DNA from: Clostridioides mangenotii TR
GTDB taxonomy: Bacteria; Bacillota; Clostridia; Peptostreptococcales; Peptostreptococcaceae
DNA length: 64,000 nucleotides
NCBI RefSeq assembly: GCF_000498755.1
Contig: NZ_AXUS01000003.1
Location: 45,100 to 109,099 of the forward strand
Direction of reading: 5' to 3'
Positions 18,300-30,213 of this stretch are shown here, in pieces. A program made the translations under genes and the position numbers. How positions within the stretch are numbered: position 1 is the first letter of the stretch; each line of letters opens with the position of its first letter. Under the pieces are notes generated by a model. The model ran no database searches and had not been told where the DNA came from. It was given only the letters and a program-made list of their open reading frames with translations.

Positions 18300-19606
18300 T
18301 TAATTTTCCTCATCTTTATTATCGCTGTTTTTATCCTTTTCTTTATCTTGCTCTTCAAACTCATTTCTTATGTCATTAATAGGTCTTTTTTCTGGATTGG
18401 AAGGAATTTCTTCCTGACCTTCTTCACCTTCTTTTGGTTTGCTCTGATCTTTTATGAGTTTTTCAGCTTCTGCTTTACTCAGTGGATAAACTTTAGCTAT
18501 GTTCTCACTTGTCTGAACTGTAATAACATATTCCAAAATATTTTTATTTATTTTATAACTGTGTTTAACATCTACGATTCTCGCTGATACTGGGATCATA
18601 TACTCCAACTCTTTTAGAGCTTTTTTTGACAGTTCTTTCTTAAGTTCTTGTTGGTTTTTTTGACCTTTACAGCTTTAGTTTCATAAAATACACTAGTTCT
18701 TATCTTTAAAGGAAATGTGTAATTTCCAATTGATAATTTCTTCTCAGAGTTTTCAACAATATAATCTCTATATTTTATTTTTTTTCTGAAGGTAAGTTTT
18801 TTGTCATAAAACATATAAGTACGGACTTTCTTTTTTTCACCTGTCTTAGTTTTTTTAATATCTATGTAATTAGCACTTTTTTTCGATTCATAAAAAGTAC
18901 TCGCCCACACTTCGGGTATAGCACGATTATTTGATCCATTAAGAAGCACAGCCCCTTTTTGAACTATGTCTCCTTTTTGTACAATTTGTCTACCACTTCT
19001 TGGTATTACTTTCTCTATTATACCATTCTTTAATGCAATTATATTACAATAATTTGAATCATCCGTAGACTTTAATGACTCTGCCTTTTTCGTTACAGTT
19101 ACAAATATATTTGTCCCTTTAACATTTATCGATACATATGCTACATCGTCAAATTTTGACATTATCGTATCTCTTACTTCTTTTCTGTCTATACTTTTTT
19201 TATATACACCGGGTCTTACCCCTGCTTTGCTAAACTCCTTTCTCAGCTCCTCTTTTTTTATCCCTTCTGGAGTTTGGATATACACATCTGTTACAAACTG
19301 AGATGTTCCCATCAGAAAAGCTAATGAAATAATAGCACATATCCACATAGCTTTATATTTATAAATTCTTTTTGCGAGAAAAGGAATACCTGTTTTTTGT
19401 TTTATTTTAATTTCAAAATTACTGCCTCTATAAAGTTCCTTAACACCTTTTAAATCACGTCTATCCACTTTAAATTCAAGACTTGTGTTCTTTATCCTCT
19501 TTACATTATATACACAAATTCCATTTCTTTTAAGGTGATTTAAGAACTGTTCGATTCCTATCCCTTCTATAATAATTGTGTAGTAACCTCTTATGTAACT
19601 CAGCAA
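18300..19606 (-). CDS. yqfD: Sporulation protein YqfD, frame broken by a 1-nt deletion
   Basis: YqfD is a conserved single-span membrane protein of sporulation (N-terminal GYYTIIIEGIGIEQFLNHL; membrane helix AMWICAIISLAFLMGTSQF at about 90). The frame runs to VKVKKTN and then goes out of frame at an A7 run (about 18645). Adding one A joins it to a downstream frame giving ELKKELSKKALKELEYMIPV and then the conserved C-terminal domain (to 18300) with a highly acidic tail. The intact length would be about 435 residues. The start is TTG after GGGGGAT. Confidence 0.88.
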
Positions 19607-19617
19607 CTTTATCCCCC

Positions 19618-19857
19618 CTAATCATCGATTAACTCAACACCGAAAATTAGTCCCTTAATACCAATCTCAGTGTCAGTTATAAATTTTAGTGAAAGCTTAT
19701 CTCCTGTAATTTTTACAGTTTTTATCTTAGTCTTTATCTTTATTGAATTTTGTTCAAACTCTATTATAGACAGGTAATTTTCAACACTTACAAAAGTGCT
19801 TCCTGTAATGGTAACTATCGGTTGGTTTACTTGTAAATCCGCTGAAATATCTAACAT
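19618..19857 (-). CDS. yqfC: YabP/YqfC-family sporulation protein
   Basis: A roughly 79-residue beta-rich protein (QPIVTITGSTFVSVENYLSI), characteristic of YqfC, which is encoded immediately upstream of yqfD in spore formers. GGAGG lies 8 nt from the second ATG (19857), which I prefer over an ATG only 2 nt from the site. Confidence 0.9.
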   Translation of the reverse strand: MLDISADLQVNQPIVTITGSTFVSVENYLSIIEFEQNSIKIKTKIKTVKITGDKLSLKFITDTEIGIKGLIFGVELIDD

Positions 19858-19973
19858 CGGCATTACCTCCTTAATACATTTTATGATTTTAACCTTTAAT
19901 TATGATGATTTTAATATTTAATAAGCAAAAATTATAAAACAATTTCCTTATCATTAAAAGAATAGGCAATAAA

Positions 19974-20014
19974 AAATGCCAAACGTCTGGTAATTCTCCA
20001 AACGTTTAGCATTT
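19974..20014 (-). terminator. Terminator after hpf
   Basis: Minus-strand AAATGCTAAACGTTTGG pairs with CCAGACGTTTGGCATTT, followed by T residues. Confidence 0.75.
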
Positions 20015-20102
20015 TCAATATTTCTATTTAATTTTTATTTCATTTATTCATTGATTTAATCTCTATTTTTTAGTAAATTTTAGAACAAATCAAACATCCT
20101 AA

Positions 20103-20660
20103 CTACTCTTGTTCTATCAAACCATATCCATTATATTTTCTTTTATAAACTACATTTATCTCAAATGTATCTTGGTTTGTGAATATATAAAAATTATGTC
20201 CAACTAACTCCATCTGAAGTATAGCTTCCTCTGGGCTCATAGGCTTCATATCAAATTTCTTTCTTCTCTCTATAACTATATTATTTTCTTGGTCTTCGTA
20301 ATCTTCATCATAGTCTTCACTCTCATTTGAGAATTCTAAATTCTCAAATCTTATACTCTCACCATTAAACTGTTTGTCTCTAACTTTATTTTTAAATTTA
20401 ACTATTTGTCTATTTAGCTTATCGCAAACAATATCAATTGCTGCATATAAATCTTCTTCAACATCTTCAGCTCTAACTATTTGACCACCAACTGAATTTA
20501 TTGTTACTTCAACTTTTTGCCTCTCTTTTTTAGCACTTACTTTTACTTTAACTTCTGATTCAGGACTAAGGTATTTTTCAAACTTACTCAATTTTTCTTC
20601 TATGTATCCTTTGATTCCATCAGTCATTTTCATTTGTAATGCAGATACTTTTATTTGCAT
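20103..20660 (-). CDS. hpf: Long-form hibernation promoting factor
   Basis: A roughly 185-residue ribosome hibernation factor that dimerises 70S ribosomes into 100S particles. The N-terminal domain (QIKVSALQMKMTDGIKGYIEEK) binds 30S. The C-terminal domain (about 130-185: PMSPEEAILQMELVGHNFYIF) is the dimerisation part that distinguishes the long form. An acidic linker joins them. ATG at 20660 follows GGGAGAGG. Confidence 0.95.
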   Translation of the reverse strand: MQIKVSALQMKMTDGIKGYIEEKLSKFEKYLSPESEVKVKVSAKKERQKVEVTINSVGGQIVRAEDVEEDLYAAIDIVCDKLNRQIVKFKNKVRDKQFNGESIRFENLEFSNESEDYDEDYEDQENNIVIERRKKFDMKPMSPEEAILQMELVGHNFYIFTNQDTFEINVVYKRKYNGYGLIEQE

Positions 20661-20836
20661 AAAAACCTCTCCCTTCAAGCTTTGCTACATTTTATAATCA
20701 ATTTAGAAAGTTTTTTATACTTCCTTCTAAATTAATATAATTATACTTCATAAAACATTCTTTAAATAGACTGTTTATTTTTTTATCATTATGATATTAT
20801 GAAATTGAAGGGATAATTTCGATATATGTACACAAT

Positions 20837-21334
20837 TTAGCTATTAATTAACCATATAAAATAGTTTATAAACCCTACATAAACAAGCCAAACCAATTGA
20901 ACTAAATTAAGATAACCAGCCTTTTTATTTATTCTAGAAAACTTCATTATCATTATTACGACTACAGCAATTAATAGCAATATACAAATCATAGCTGTAA
21001 ATCTAAGTCCAAATCCAAAGAAAAGTATACTCCATGCGAAGTTAAGACCTAATTGAAGTCCATAATAATACATAGCATCTACAACTCTTGGAACGTTATT
21101 GCCTTTTCTCAAAATCAAATACGATGATGTCCCTATTAAAATATATAGAATTGTCCATACTACAGGAAAGATAAATCCAGGAGGTGCGAAGCTCGGCTTT
21201 ATAAGAGCTGCGTATAGTGTCTGCATATCCGATCCACTGATTATTTTGACAATAACACTGCTTAAATATCCAATCACCAATGGTATAGCTACGTTTATCA
21301 AAAAATTTCTAATTTCCTTTACTGATATAATCAA
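20837..21334 (-). CDS. tspO: TspO/MBR family membrane protein
   Basis: A 165-residue protein with five predicted membrane helices and the TspO motifs KPSFAPPGFIFPVVWTILY and NFAWSILFFG. TspO binds porphyrins and related ligands; the bacterial role is still uncertain. The start is TTG after GGGGA. Confidence 0.9.
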   Translation of the reverse strand: MIISVKEIRNFLINVAIPLVIGYLSSVIVKIISGSDMQTLYAALIKPSFAPPGFIFPVVWTILYILIGTSSYLILRKGNNVPRVVDAMYYYGLQLGLNFAWSILFFGFGLRFTAMICILLLIAVVVIMIMKFSRINKKAGYLNLVQLVWLVYVGFINYFIWLINS

Positions 21335-21412
21335 ATTTTTCCCCTTCTTTCAAATTTTTCTTTGATTATAGATATGCACAGTAAAGCATTTATTATTCTA
21401 AAAAATCTAAAA

Positions 21413-21436
21413 AGCCTAGAGATTTCTCTCTAGGCT
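21413..21436 (-). terminator. Terminator after yqeY
   Basis: AGCCTAGAG and CTCTAGGCT flank a 6-nt loop, with a T-rich tract on the minus strand. Confidence 0.75.
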
Positions 21437-21444
21437 GTTATGAT

Positions 21445-21888
21445 CTATTGTAGGTTTTTTTTAACCAATTCGTTCACAAGTTTGCCGTCTGCTCTTCCTT
21501 TTATTTTAGGTTGAATAACTGACATTATTTTTCCCATATCCTTCATAGAAGTTGCTCCTACTTCAGATATAGAAGCTTTAACGATATCTTCTATTTCTTC
21601 TTCGCTTAATTGCTGAGGTAGGTACTCTTTTAAAACTTCGATTTCAGCTTCTGTTTCCTCTACCAAATCTTCTCTTTCAGCTTTTTTGAATTCAACTAGT
21701 GAATCTCGACGTTGTTTCATTTGCTTAGCAACTATATCAATAATAGCATCGTCATCAAGTTCTACACGATTGTCGACTTCATATTGCTTAATAGAAGCTC
21801 TAATTAGAGTTACAACAGATTTTCTAACTGTATCTTTGTTTTTCATTGAAGATTTTAGATCTTCTTGTAACTTTTGTTTAAGGGACAT
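21445..21888 (-). CDS. yqeY: GatB/YqeY domain protein
   Basis: A 147-residue helical protein related to the C-terminal tRNA-binding domain of GatB (SLKQKLQEDLKSSMKNKD; EYLPQQLSEEEI; KGRADGKLVNELVKK). It is co-transcribed with rpsU, as in most Firmicutes. ATG at 21888 follows GAGGTGAGGGG. Confidence 0.93.
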   Translation of the reverse strand: MSLKQKLQEDLKSSMKNKDTVRKSVVTLIRASIKQYEVDNRVELDDDAIIDIVAKQMKQRRDSLVEFKKAEREDLVEETEAEIEVLKEYLPQQLSEEEIEDIVKASISEVGATSMKDMGKIMSVIQPKIKGRADGKLVNELVKKNLQ

Positions 21889-21914
21889 TCCCCTCACCTC
21901 TTTGTTATTATTTA

Positions 21915-22094
21915 CTATTTCTTTGTGTTTTTTCTTCTAGCAGCTTCAGCTTTCTTTTTACGCTTAACACTAGGCTTATCGTAATGTTCTCTTTTTCTAA
22001 CCTCTGACATTATGCCAGACATTGCACACTGACGCTTAAATCTTCTTAGAGCACTGTCAAGTGATTCATTCTCTCTAACTCTTACTTCTGACAT
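21915..22094 (-). CDS. rpsU: 30S ribosomal protein S21
   Basis: A 59-residue basic protein ([32 protein letters not shown]). The ATG at 22094 follows GGAGGG. The longer frame upstream is not needed. Confidence 0.97.
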   Translation of the reverse strand: MSEVRVRENESLDSALRRFKRQCAMSGIMSEVRKREHYDKPSVKRKKKAEAARRKNTKK

Positions 22095-22278
22095 TCTTTT
22101 TCCCTCCCTCCAATAGCGCAATTATGCTGGGACTGTAACTTTTGTTATTCTGCATAATCTGTATTACAACCTAACACCTTGTTTATTATAAACTAAAATT
22201 TTACTTTTATCAAGTATTTTTATCAAGAAGAAACTTAAATTATCAAATAATTCTCTTGTATAGCCATCGCTTCTTGTT

Positions 22279-22629
22279 TTACTTAGCTTCGGCTTCATAA
22301 AGAGGTAGTTTCTTTCCTGCTAATACATGATAGTGAAGGTGTTTTACTTCTTGGCCTCCATCGTCCCCACAATTGTTTATTATTCTAAATCCTTTTTTAT
22401 CAAAACCTAATTCACTAGCTATTTTATTTATTACCACATGAATGTGTGCAACTATATCCATTTCTTTTTCAGAAATATCAGTTATGCTATCGTAGTGAAC
22501 TTTTGGAACAACCAGTATATGGTATGGGGCAACTGGGTTTATATCGTTAAAGGCTATCACTTTATCGTCTTCATAAACTTTTGTCGAAGGAATCTCTCCA
22601 TCTACTATTTTACAAAATAGACAATTCAT
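22279..22629 (-). CDS. hinT: HIT family nucleotide hydrolase (HinT type)
   Basis: A 116-residue histidine-triad protein. CLFCKIVDGEIPS starts the fold, and the triad VKHLHYHVLAG lies near residue 100. HinT proteins hydrolyse adenosine phosphoramidates. RBS GGGAGG. Confidence 0.95.
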   Translation of the reverse strand: MNCLFCKIVDGEIPSTKVYEDDKVIAFNDINPVAPYHILVVPKVHYDSITDISEKEMDIVAHIHVVINKIASELGFDKKGFRIINNCGDDGGQEVKHLHYHVLAGKKLPLYEAEAK

Positions 22630-22663
22630 CTCAACACCTCCCTTTTTAATGTATTTCTACATA

Positions 22664-23962
22664 TTATACCAAACTTCCTTCTATAAAATTATCTTTTACG
22701 TCAATAATTTTCACTTTTTTTACTAAACCTTGTATATCGGTGTCACTTTTAGCATAGACTCTGATGTAATTTGTTGTTAATCCTTCATAAACATCATCTT
22801 TTACATTTTTCTCAAATAATACTTCTAACTCTTTTCCAATAAATCTCGATGCAAATTTAGCAAAGTTTTTACTACTCATTTTTATTAGTTTTTCACTTCG
22901 GTCGTGCTTTATTTGGGGGTCCACTTGATCTCCCATTGTTGCAGCTGGAGTTCCTTTTCTTATTGAGTATTTAAACACGTGCATTTGTGTAAGCTCTATT
23001 TCTTTCAAAAAATTATAAGTACTTGTAAACTCCTCATCTGTCTCTCCTGGAAATCCTACTATAATGTCTGTAGTTATAGCTACATTTGGGATAGCGTCTC
23101 TAAGTCTATCTACTATCTCTTTATACTCTTTTGTAGTATATCTTCTATTCATTCTATTTAATGTTTCATCACATCCACTTTGAAGTGATAAATGGTAGTG
23201 CGGACAAAGCTTTTTATTTGTAGATATCTCATTTACAAACTCATCGGTAAATAAAATCGGTTCAACTGAGCTAAGTCTAATTCTCTCAAGTCCATCAATC
23301 TGACTAAGTTTTTTTATTACATCTAAAAGAGTCAACTGATCTTCTTTTAAATCTTTTCCATATGATGCAACGTGAATCCCCGTCAAAACAACTTCTTTGT
23401 ATCCATTTTTAACTAGGTTTTCGGCTTCATCAACTACACTTCTTATATCTCTACTTCTAACTCTACCTCTTGCATAAGGTATTATACAGTAAGAACAGTA
23501 TCTATCGCATCCATCTTGTATCTTCATAAAAGCTCTAGTCTTATCATTGGTTTGACTTATCTCTATCTCTTCAAACTCTTTGATTTTCATAATATCGTCA
23601 ACTGTGCTTATTTTTTTAGATAAATCTAGATTTTTAATCTCTTCAACTATATTTCTTCTTTCATTAGTACCCATTACTAAGTTAACTTCGTCAATATCTA
23701 AAATCTCCTCAGGAGATACTTGAGAATAACACCCAACAACCGCAATAAGGGCATCTGGATTTACTTTTTTCACTCTTCTAATATATTGACGTGATTTACG
23801 GTCACTCATATGAGTAACAGTACATGTATTTATAACATAAACATCGGCGTAATCTTCGCTATTTACATGTTCGTATCCATCTTTTTCAAACATTTCAAGC
23901 ATTGCCTCTGTTTCATACTGATTTACTTTACACCCTAAAGTATAAAATGCTACCTTTTTCAA
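22664..23962 (-). CDS. mtaB: tRNA t6A37 methylthiotransferase MtaB
   Basis: A roughly 432-residue radical-SAM enzyme converting t6A37 to ms2t6A37. The N-terminal MTTase domain carries three Cys (GCKVNQYE, NTCTVT, GCYSQ). The radical-SAM CxxxCxxC is DRYCSYCIIPYARG, and a C-terminal TRAM domain follows. The TTG at 23962 is the preferred start, 9 nt after GGGAGGAG and 1 nt after the rsmE stop. Confidence 0.95.
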   Translation of the reverse strand: MKKVAFYTLGCKVNQYETEAMLEMFEKDGYEHVNSEDYADVYVINTCTVTHMSDRKSRQYIRRVKKVNPDALIAVVGCYSQVSPEEILDIDEVNLVMGTNERRNIVEEIKNLDLSKKISTVDDIMKIKEFEEIEISQTNDKTRAFMKIQDGCDRYCSYCIIPYARGRVRSRDIRSVVDEAENLVKNGYKEVVLTGIHVASYGKDLKEDQLTLLDVIKKLSQIDGLERIRLSSVEPILFTDEFVNEISTNKKLCPHYHLSLQSGCDETLNRMNRRYTTKEYKEIVDRLRDAIPNVAITTDIIVGFPGETDEEFTSTYNFLKEIELTQMHVFKYSIRKGTPAATMGDQVDPQIKHDRSEKLIKMSSKNFAKFASRFIGKELEVLFEKNVKDDVYEGLTTNYIRVYAKSDTDIQGLVKKVKIIDVKDNFIEGSLV

Positions 23963-23963
23963 T

Positions 23964-24716
23964 TTACACTTCTCCTCCCAAATCACTAAGCTCGTATAAT
24001 ACGATAGATGTCGCTACTACAGACGCAGTTTCAGTCCTCAAGATTCTTGGCCCGAGAGAAACTACCTGTGAATCTATTGCTTGAATTTTTTCTATTTCAC
24101 CTTCGTCAAATCCGCCCTCAGGCCCTACAAATATCCCGATAGTATTTATATCTTTACCCTTGATTGAGTCCTTAATAGACACTGTTTTTTCATTCTCATA
24201 AGGACATATATTCATGTCATTACCTTTCATATCTTCAAGAGCTTCTTTAAAACTCAAAACTCCTCTAAGTTTAGGAATCTTTCCTCTTTTGCTTTGTTTT
24301 GCAGCTTCATATATTATACGTTCCCAACGCTCAAGTTTTTTATCTTCTTTTTTATTATCAAATTTCACTACACTTCTTTTATTTTGCACTAATATTATTT
24401 CATCTACTCCTACCTCAGTTAATTTTTGAAGTATCATCTCCATCTTAGTACCCTTAGGTAACCCTTGATAAAGTCTAACTTTTACATCTGGCTCTCTATT
24501 TACATTTAACTTCTCCAGTATATTAAGGCATACCTCATCTTTAGATATATCTTCAATCTCGCATACATACTCGCTTTTTTCTTTATCACAAATTTCTACC
24601 TGGTCGCCAACTCTAGCTCTCAAGACTTTTGAAATATGTTTTACATCATCGCCTGTCATAATACAAGTATTATCTTCTAAATTTATATAATCTTTATTCA
24701 CAAAGAATCTATCCAT
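23964..24716 (-). CDS. rsmE: 16S rRNA m3U1498 methyltransferase
   Basis: A 250-residue SPOUT methyltransferase with an N-terminal PUA-like domain (DDVKHISKVLRARVGD) and the knot motifs GIFVGPEGGFDEGE and LGPRILRTETA. It lies between prmA and mtaB in a conserved translation-modification cluster. Confidence 0.96.
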   Translation of the reverse strand: MDRFFVNKDYINLEDNTCIMTGDDVKHISKVLRARVGDQVEICDKEKSEYVCEIEDISKDEVCLNILEKLNVNREPDVKVRLYQGLPKGTKMEMILQKLTEVGVDEIILVQNKRSVVKFDNKKEDKKLERWERIIYEAAKQSKRGKIPKLRGVLSFKEALEDMKGNDMNICPYENEKTVSIKDSIKGKDINTIGIFVGPEGGFDEGEIEKIQAIDSQVVSLGPRILRTETASVVATSIVLYELSDLGGEV

Positions 24717-24742
24717 ATTAATCTCCTACTTATTATAAATAC

Positions 24743-25690
24743 TTAGTTATTCATTTTGCAGACAATCGCAGCCCACTCACCCTGTCTATTTACGTTTAAT
24801 ATTTCAAATCCACTATTCTCTAAGCACTCTTTTACTTCATCTACTTTTGCAAGTATTATTCCCGATGAAATAAACACTGCGTCATCTTTCATAAAATTAC
24901 TTACGTCTTTCGCAAGTATTTTTATTATGTCCGCAATTATATTTGCAACAACTATGTCAGCTTTTCCATCAACTACTGCTGTAAGGTTTCCGTAAAGAAC
25001 TTTTATACTATCTTCTACATTGTTATTCGCTACATTTTCTTTAGATACAGTTACGGCAACCTCATCTAAATCAACAGCAACTACATCCTTTGCACCTAAT
25101 TTAGCCGCAGCTATAGCTAGTATTCCACTCCCACATCCTATATCAAATACTGTTGAATCCTTTGATACGTACTTTTCTAACTCATTTATACACATACTTG
25201 TAGTCTCATGAGTTCCAGTACCGAAAGCCATACCTGGATCAAGCTCTATGATTAAATCGCCTTCATTAGGAGTGTACTCTTCCCATGTAGGTTTAACCAC
25301 AACTTTATCACCTATTTTCGTAGGTTTATAGTAAGCTTTCCAATTATTTGCCCAGTCTTCTTCATTTACATTACCTAGGTCTATAGTTCCTTTGCCAATA
25401 TCTATTCCAAAATCTTTCAACCCTGAAATCCTCTGTCTTATGATCTCTACAAATTCGGTAACATTTTTTTCTTCAGATATGTATGTCTTTACAATTACAT
25501 CTTCTTCATGCCCTTTAGATAATAAGCCCTCGTCTACATAATCCCAATCAAGTGGATTATGCTCTTGAAATAAAAAATCCTTTGGATCTTCTATTATAGA
25601 TCCATTTGCTCCTGTTTCGTATAGTATATTTGTAACAGCTTCTACAGCCTCTGTTGTTGTTTTTATATCAATTTCAATCCAATTTTTCAT
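24743..25690 (-). CDS. prmA: Ribosomal protein L11 methyltransferase
   Basis: A 315-residue SAM-dependent enzyme. The SAM site is VFDIGCGSGILAIAAAKLGA at about 180, and the catalytic-region motif ADIVVANIIADI follows. A substrate-binding N-terminal domain precedes it. It is 26 bp upstream of rsmE. Confidence 0.96.
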   Translation of the reverse strand: MKNWIEIDIKTTTEAVEAVTNILYETGANGSIIEDPKDFLFQEHNPLDWDYVDEGLLSKGHEEDVIVKTYISEEKNVTEFVEIIRQRISGLKDFGIDIGKGTIDLGNVNEEDWANNWKAYYKPTKIGDKVVVKPTWEEYTPNEGDLIIELDPGMAFGTGTHETTSMCINELEKYVSKDSTVFDIGCGSGILAIAAAKLGAKDVVAVDLDEVAVTVSKENVANNNVEDSIKVLYGNLTAVVDGKADIVVANIIADIIKILAKDVSNFMKDDAVFISSGIILAKVDEVKECLENSGFEILNVNRQGEWAAIVCKMNN

Positions 25691-25808
25691 AAGATACCCG
25701 TCCTTTTATAGTTTTCTACTATTCTTCATTATAACACAAATAGATCCTTATTTTTTAATATTAGTATTCGTAAATGTCTATTTTATATTCCACTTTATAG
25801 AAAAGCAA

Positions 25809-26744
25809 TTACAAATAAGCAGCTCCTATTATTCCAGCATCTGATCCTAATGTTGCACAGACAATATCACAAAATTCTTCGTCTTTATACATGATATGCT
25901 TTCTAACTTCTTCTCTTAAATCAGGTAAAAATACATCGCTCGATCTAGAAACACCTCCGCCAATTGAAATAATATCTGGGTCCAATGTATTTACAACTCC
26001 AGCTATTCCAATTCCAAGATACTTTATAAATCTTTTTACCGTCTCTATTGATAAATCGTCATTTTTTCTGTACTCATCAAATATTATCTCGGCATTTATT
26101 TTATCTAGATCTCCATCCACAATATCATATATAGAAGTTTTATATCCTTCATATATATTTTTCTTTACGAATTCTATAATTGCAGTGGCAGAGCAAAATG
26201 TCTCAAGACACCCGTTATTTCCACAGTTACACTCATAAAAACTCTCTCCAACTACTATATGGCCTATTTCAGAACCTCTATTATGACTGCCAGAGTAAAT
26301 CTTTTTATCTATGATTACTCCACCACCTATACCTGTACCAATAGTGTACATTACTGCTATTGATTTTCCTTTCATACTTCCATAGATTGCCTCTCCTAAA
26401 GCCGCAGAAGTTGCGTCATTTTCAACATTAAAATCTAGTAATGGCATTTTTTCTTTTAGTTTACCTATAAAATCAATATTCTCCCATCCGAGGTTTATAC
26501 AATTAACCAAACCATTTTTCTTTACAATACCTGGTATACCTATTCCTATAGATTTCAAATTATCATTAGACATATTTACTTGTTTTAACAAGCTATTTAT
26601 CAATATTCTAATATCGAAAACTATTTTTTCTACATTTTTATCTCGGTCAATTTTCTTATCGATTCGAGTTAATATTGTTCCATTTTTATTTACTATACCA
26701 GCTCTTAAATTAGTGCCCCCTATATCTATGCCTAAATTATACAT
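25809..26744 (-). CDS. ROK-family sugar kinase (glucokinase type)
   Basis: A 311-residue kinase. The ATP loop DIGGTNLRAG is at the N-terminus, the catalytic Asp lies in NVENDATSAALGE, GTGIGGGVI follows, and the zinc site is CNCGNNGCLE. Glucokinase is the likeliest activity, but ROK proteins also act on N-acetylated sugars. It is a single-gene unit. Confidence 0.88.
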   Translation of the reverse strand: MYNLGIDIGGTNLRAGIVNKNGTILTRIDKKIDRDKNVEKIVFDIRILINSLLKQVNMSNDNLKSIGIGIPGIVKKNGLVNCINLGWENIDFIGKLKEKMPLLDFNVENDATSAALGEAIYGSMKGKSIAVMYTIGTGIGGGVIIDKKIYSGSHNRGSEIGHIVVGESFYECNCGNNGCLETFCSATAIIEFVKKNIYEGYKTSIYDIVDGDLDKINAEIIFDEYRKNDDLSIETVKRFIKYLGIGIAGVVNTLDPDIISIGGGVSRSSDVFLPDLREEVRKHIMYKDEEFCDIVCATLGSDAGIIGAAYL

Positions 26745-26873
26745 ACGATCTCCTCATCAATATTTTATATAAAAAAGCCCCATATTATTATGTAAACTCA
26801 AATTATTTTTATACAAGGTATTAATTATACTAAATCCAACTTATATTTAAAAGATTAATCACCTAAATAAAAA

Positions 26874-26904
26874 TCTCAGAAGCGATTAAACATCACTTCT
26901 GAGA
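26874..26904 (-). terminator. Terminator of the heat-shock operon
   Basis: Minus-strand TCTCAGAAGTGAT pairs with ATCGCTTCTGAGA and is followed by TTTTT, just past the dnaJ stop. Confidence 0.85.
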
Positions 26905-26929
26905 CATCTGCTTTTTCCAAAGCACTTTT

Positions 26930-28084
26930 TTACTTTTTTTTAAACATATCCTCTATCTTTTGCCCGAAACTCCTCTTCTTTTCATGCACATTGCTTCCAC
27001 ATTCTAAAGCAAATTGTTTAAGAAGATCTTTCTGTGTATCGTTTAATTTAGTTGGAACTTCTACTATAACTTTTACGTACTGGTCACCTCTAGAGTTTCC
27101 TCTTAATTTAGGTATACCTTTGTCTTTAAGTCTAAATACTGTTCCTGTTTGAGTTCCTTCAGGTATTGTGTACTTAACTTTACCATCAAGTGTAGGAACC
27201 TCTATCTCATCTCCTAATGCCGCTTGAACAAATGTTATTGGCATTTCGAAATAAATATCATTTCCTTCTCTAGTGAATAAGTCATGTGGTTTTACTGAAA
27301 CAAGTATATAAAGATCTCCTCTTGGGGCACCTTTTTCACCAACTTCACCTTGACCACTTAATTTTATCATTTGACCATCATCTATACCTGCTGGTATATC
27401 AACTTCTATAGTCTTTGTTTTTCTTACTTTTCCAGAACCCTTACACTTAGTACAAGGAGAATCTATTACTTCACCTGCACCATTACATGTGCTACATGTT
27501 CTTGTACTAGCTATATTTCCAAATGGTGTTCTTTGAACGCTTCTAACTTGACCTGCTCCATCACATGTTGGACATGTCTTTTTAGATGTTCCTGGTTTTG
27601 CACCACTACCACCACACGCATCACATTCTTCACTTCTATTTACTTTAATTGAAGTTTTCTTACCAAATGCAGACTCTTCAAATGAAATACTTACGCCCTG
27701 TCTTATGTCTGCTCCTCTTTGAGGACCTCTTCTTTGACGTCCGCCGTAGCCTCCGCCACCTCCGAATATATCTCCAAACATGTCGCCAAATATATCTTCA
27801 AAGCCTCCGAAACCTTGACCACCGCCAAAGCCTCCTCCGCCGAATCCACCTTGACCATTTAAACCGTCATGACCAAATTGATCGTAAGTGCTTCTTTTAG
27901 ATTCATCTGATAGTACTTCGTATGCTTCACTTATCTCTTTAAATTTTTCTTCTGCTTCTTTATCATCCGGATTTCTATCTGGATGGTATTTCATCGCTAA
28001 TTTTCTATATGCTTTTTTAATCTCTTGAGCATCAGCGCTTTTCCCCACACCCAAGATATCATAATAGTCTCTCTTAGTACTCAA
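26930..28084 (-). CDS. dnaJ: Chaperone DnaJ
   Basis: A 384-residue class I J protein. It has a J domain with HPD ([12 protein letters not shown]), a Gly/Phe-rich linker (about 75-115), four CxxCxGxG zinc repeats and C-terminal substrate domains. The TTG at 28084 is the start after AAGGTGGTG; the longer frame begins with an atypical sequence. It stimulates DnaK ATPase. Confidence 0.96.
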   Translation of the reverse strand: MSTKRDYYDILGVGKSADAQEIKKAYRKLAMKYHPDRNPDDKEAEEKFKEISEAYEVLSDESKRSTYDQFGHDGLNGQGGFGGGGFGGGQGFGGFEDIFGDMFGDIFGGGGGYGGRQRRGPQRGADIRQGVSISFEESAFGKKTSIKVNRSEECDACGGSGAKPGTSKKTCPTCDGAGQVRSVQRTPFGNIASTRTCSTCNGAGEVIDSPCTKCKGSGKVRKTKTIEVDIPAGIDDGQMIKLSGQGEVGEKGAPRGDLYILVSVKPHDLFTREGNDIYFEMPITFVQAALGDEIEVPTLDGKVKYTIPEGTQTGTVFRLKDKGIPKLRGNSRGDQYVKVIVEVPTKLNDTQKDLLKQFALECGSNVHEKKRSFGQKIEDMFKKK

Positions 28085-28110
28085 TTTACACACCACCTTA
28101 GTCCTACAAA

Positions 28111-28145
28111 ACAATAGCTTGTAGAAAACTGCTACAAGCTATTGT
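28111..28145 (-). promoter_or_regulatory. Hairpin between dnaK and dnaJ
   Basis: ACAATAGCTTGTAG and CTACAAGCTATTGT form a perfect 14-bp stem with a 7-nt loop, 26 bp before the dnaJ start. Only a short T run follows, so partial termination or an RNA processing/stability element is more likely than a full stop. Confidence 0.5.
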
Positions 28146-28259
28146 AATTCTTTTTAAAATATTAGACTTTACACTTATAGATCTATTATATTATCTACTT
28201 TATGTCTTGTCTATCTATATTGATTATAGATTTATATTAAATTTATATTATAGTTGATT

Positions 28260-30146
<1,887 letters not shown>

Positions 30147-30213
30147 TTAATCGAATTATCTTTTTAATTTTTTAATATTATTTTTATGTTTTAAATTTAA
30201 TTAGTTTATTATA

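Noticed and set aside
18300..18608. Independent 102-residue acidic protein
   Set aside because: It is the C-terminus of YqfD displaced by a one-base frameshift.
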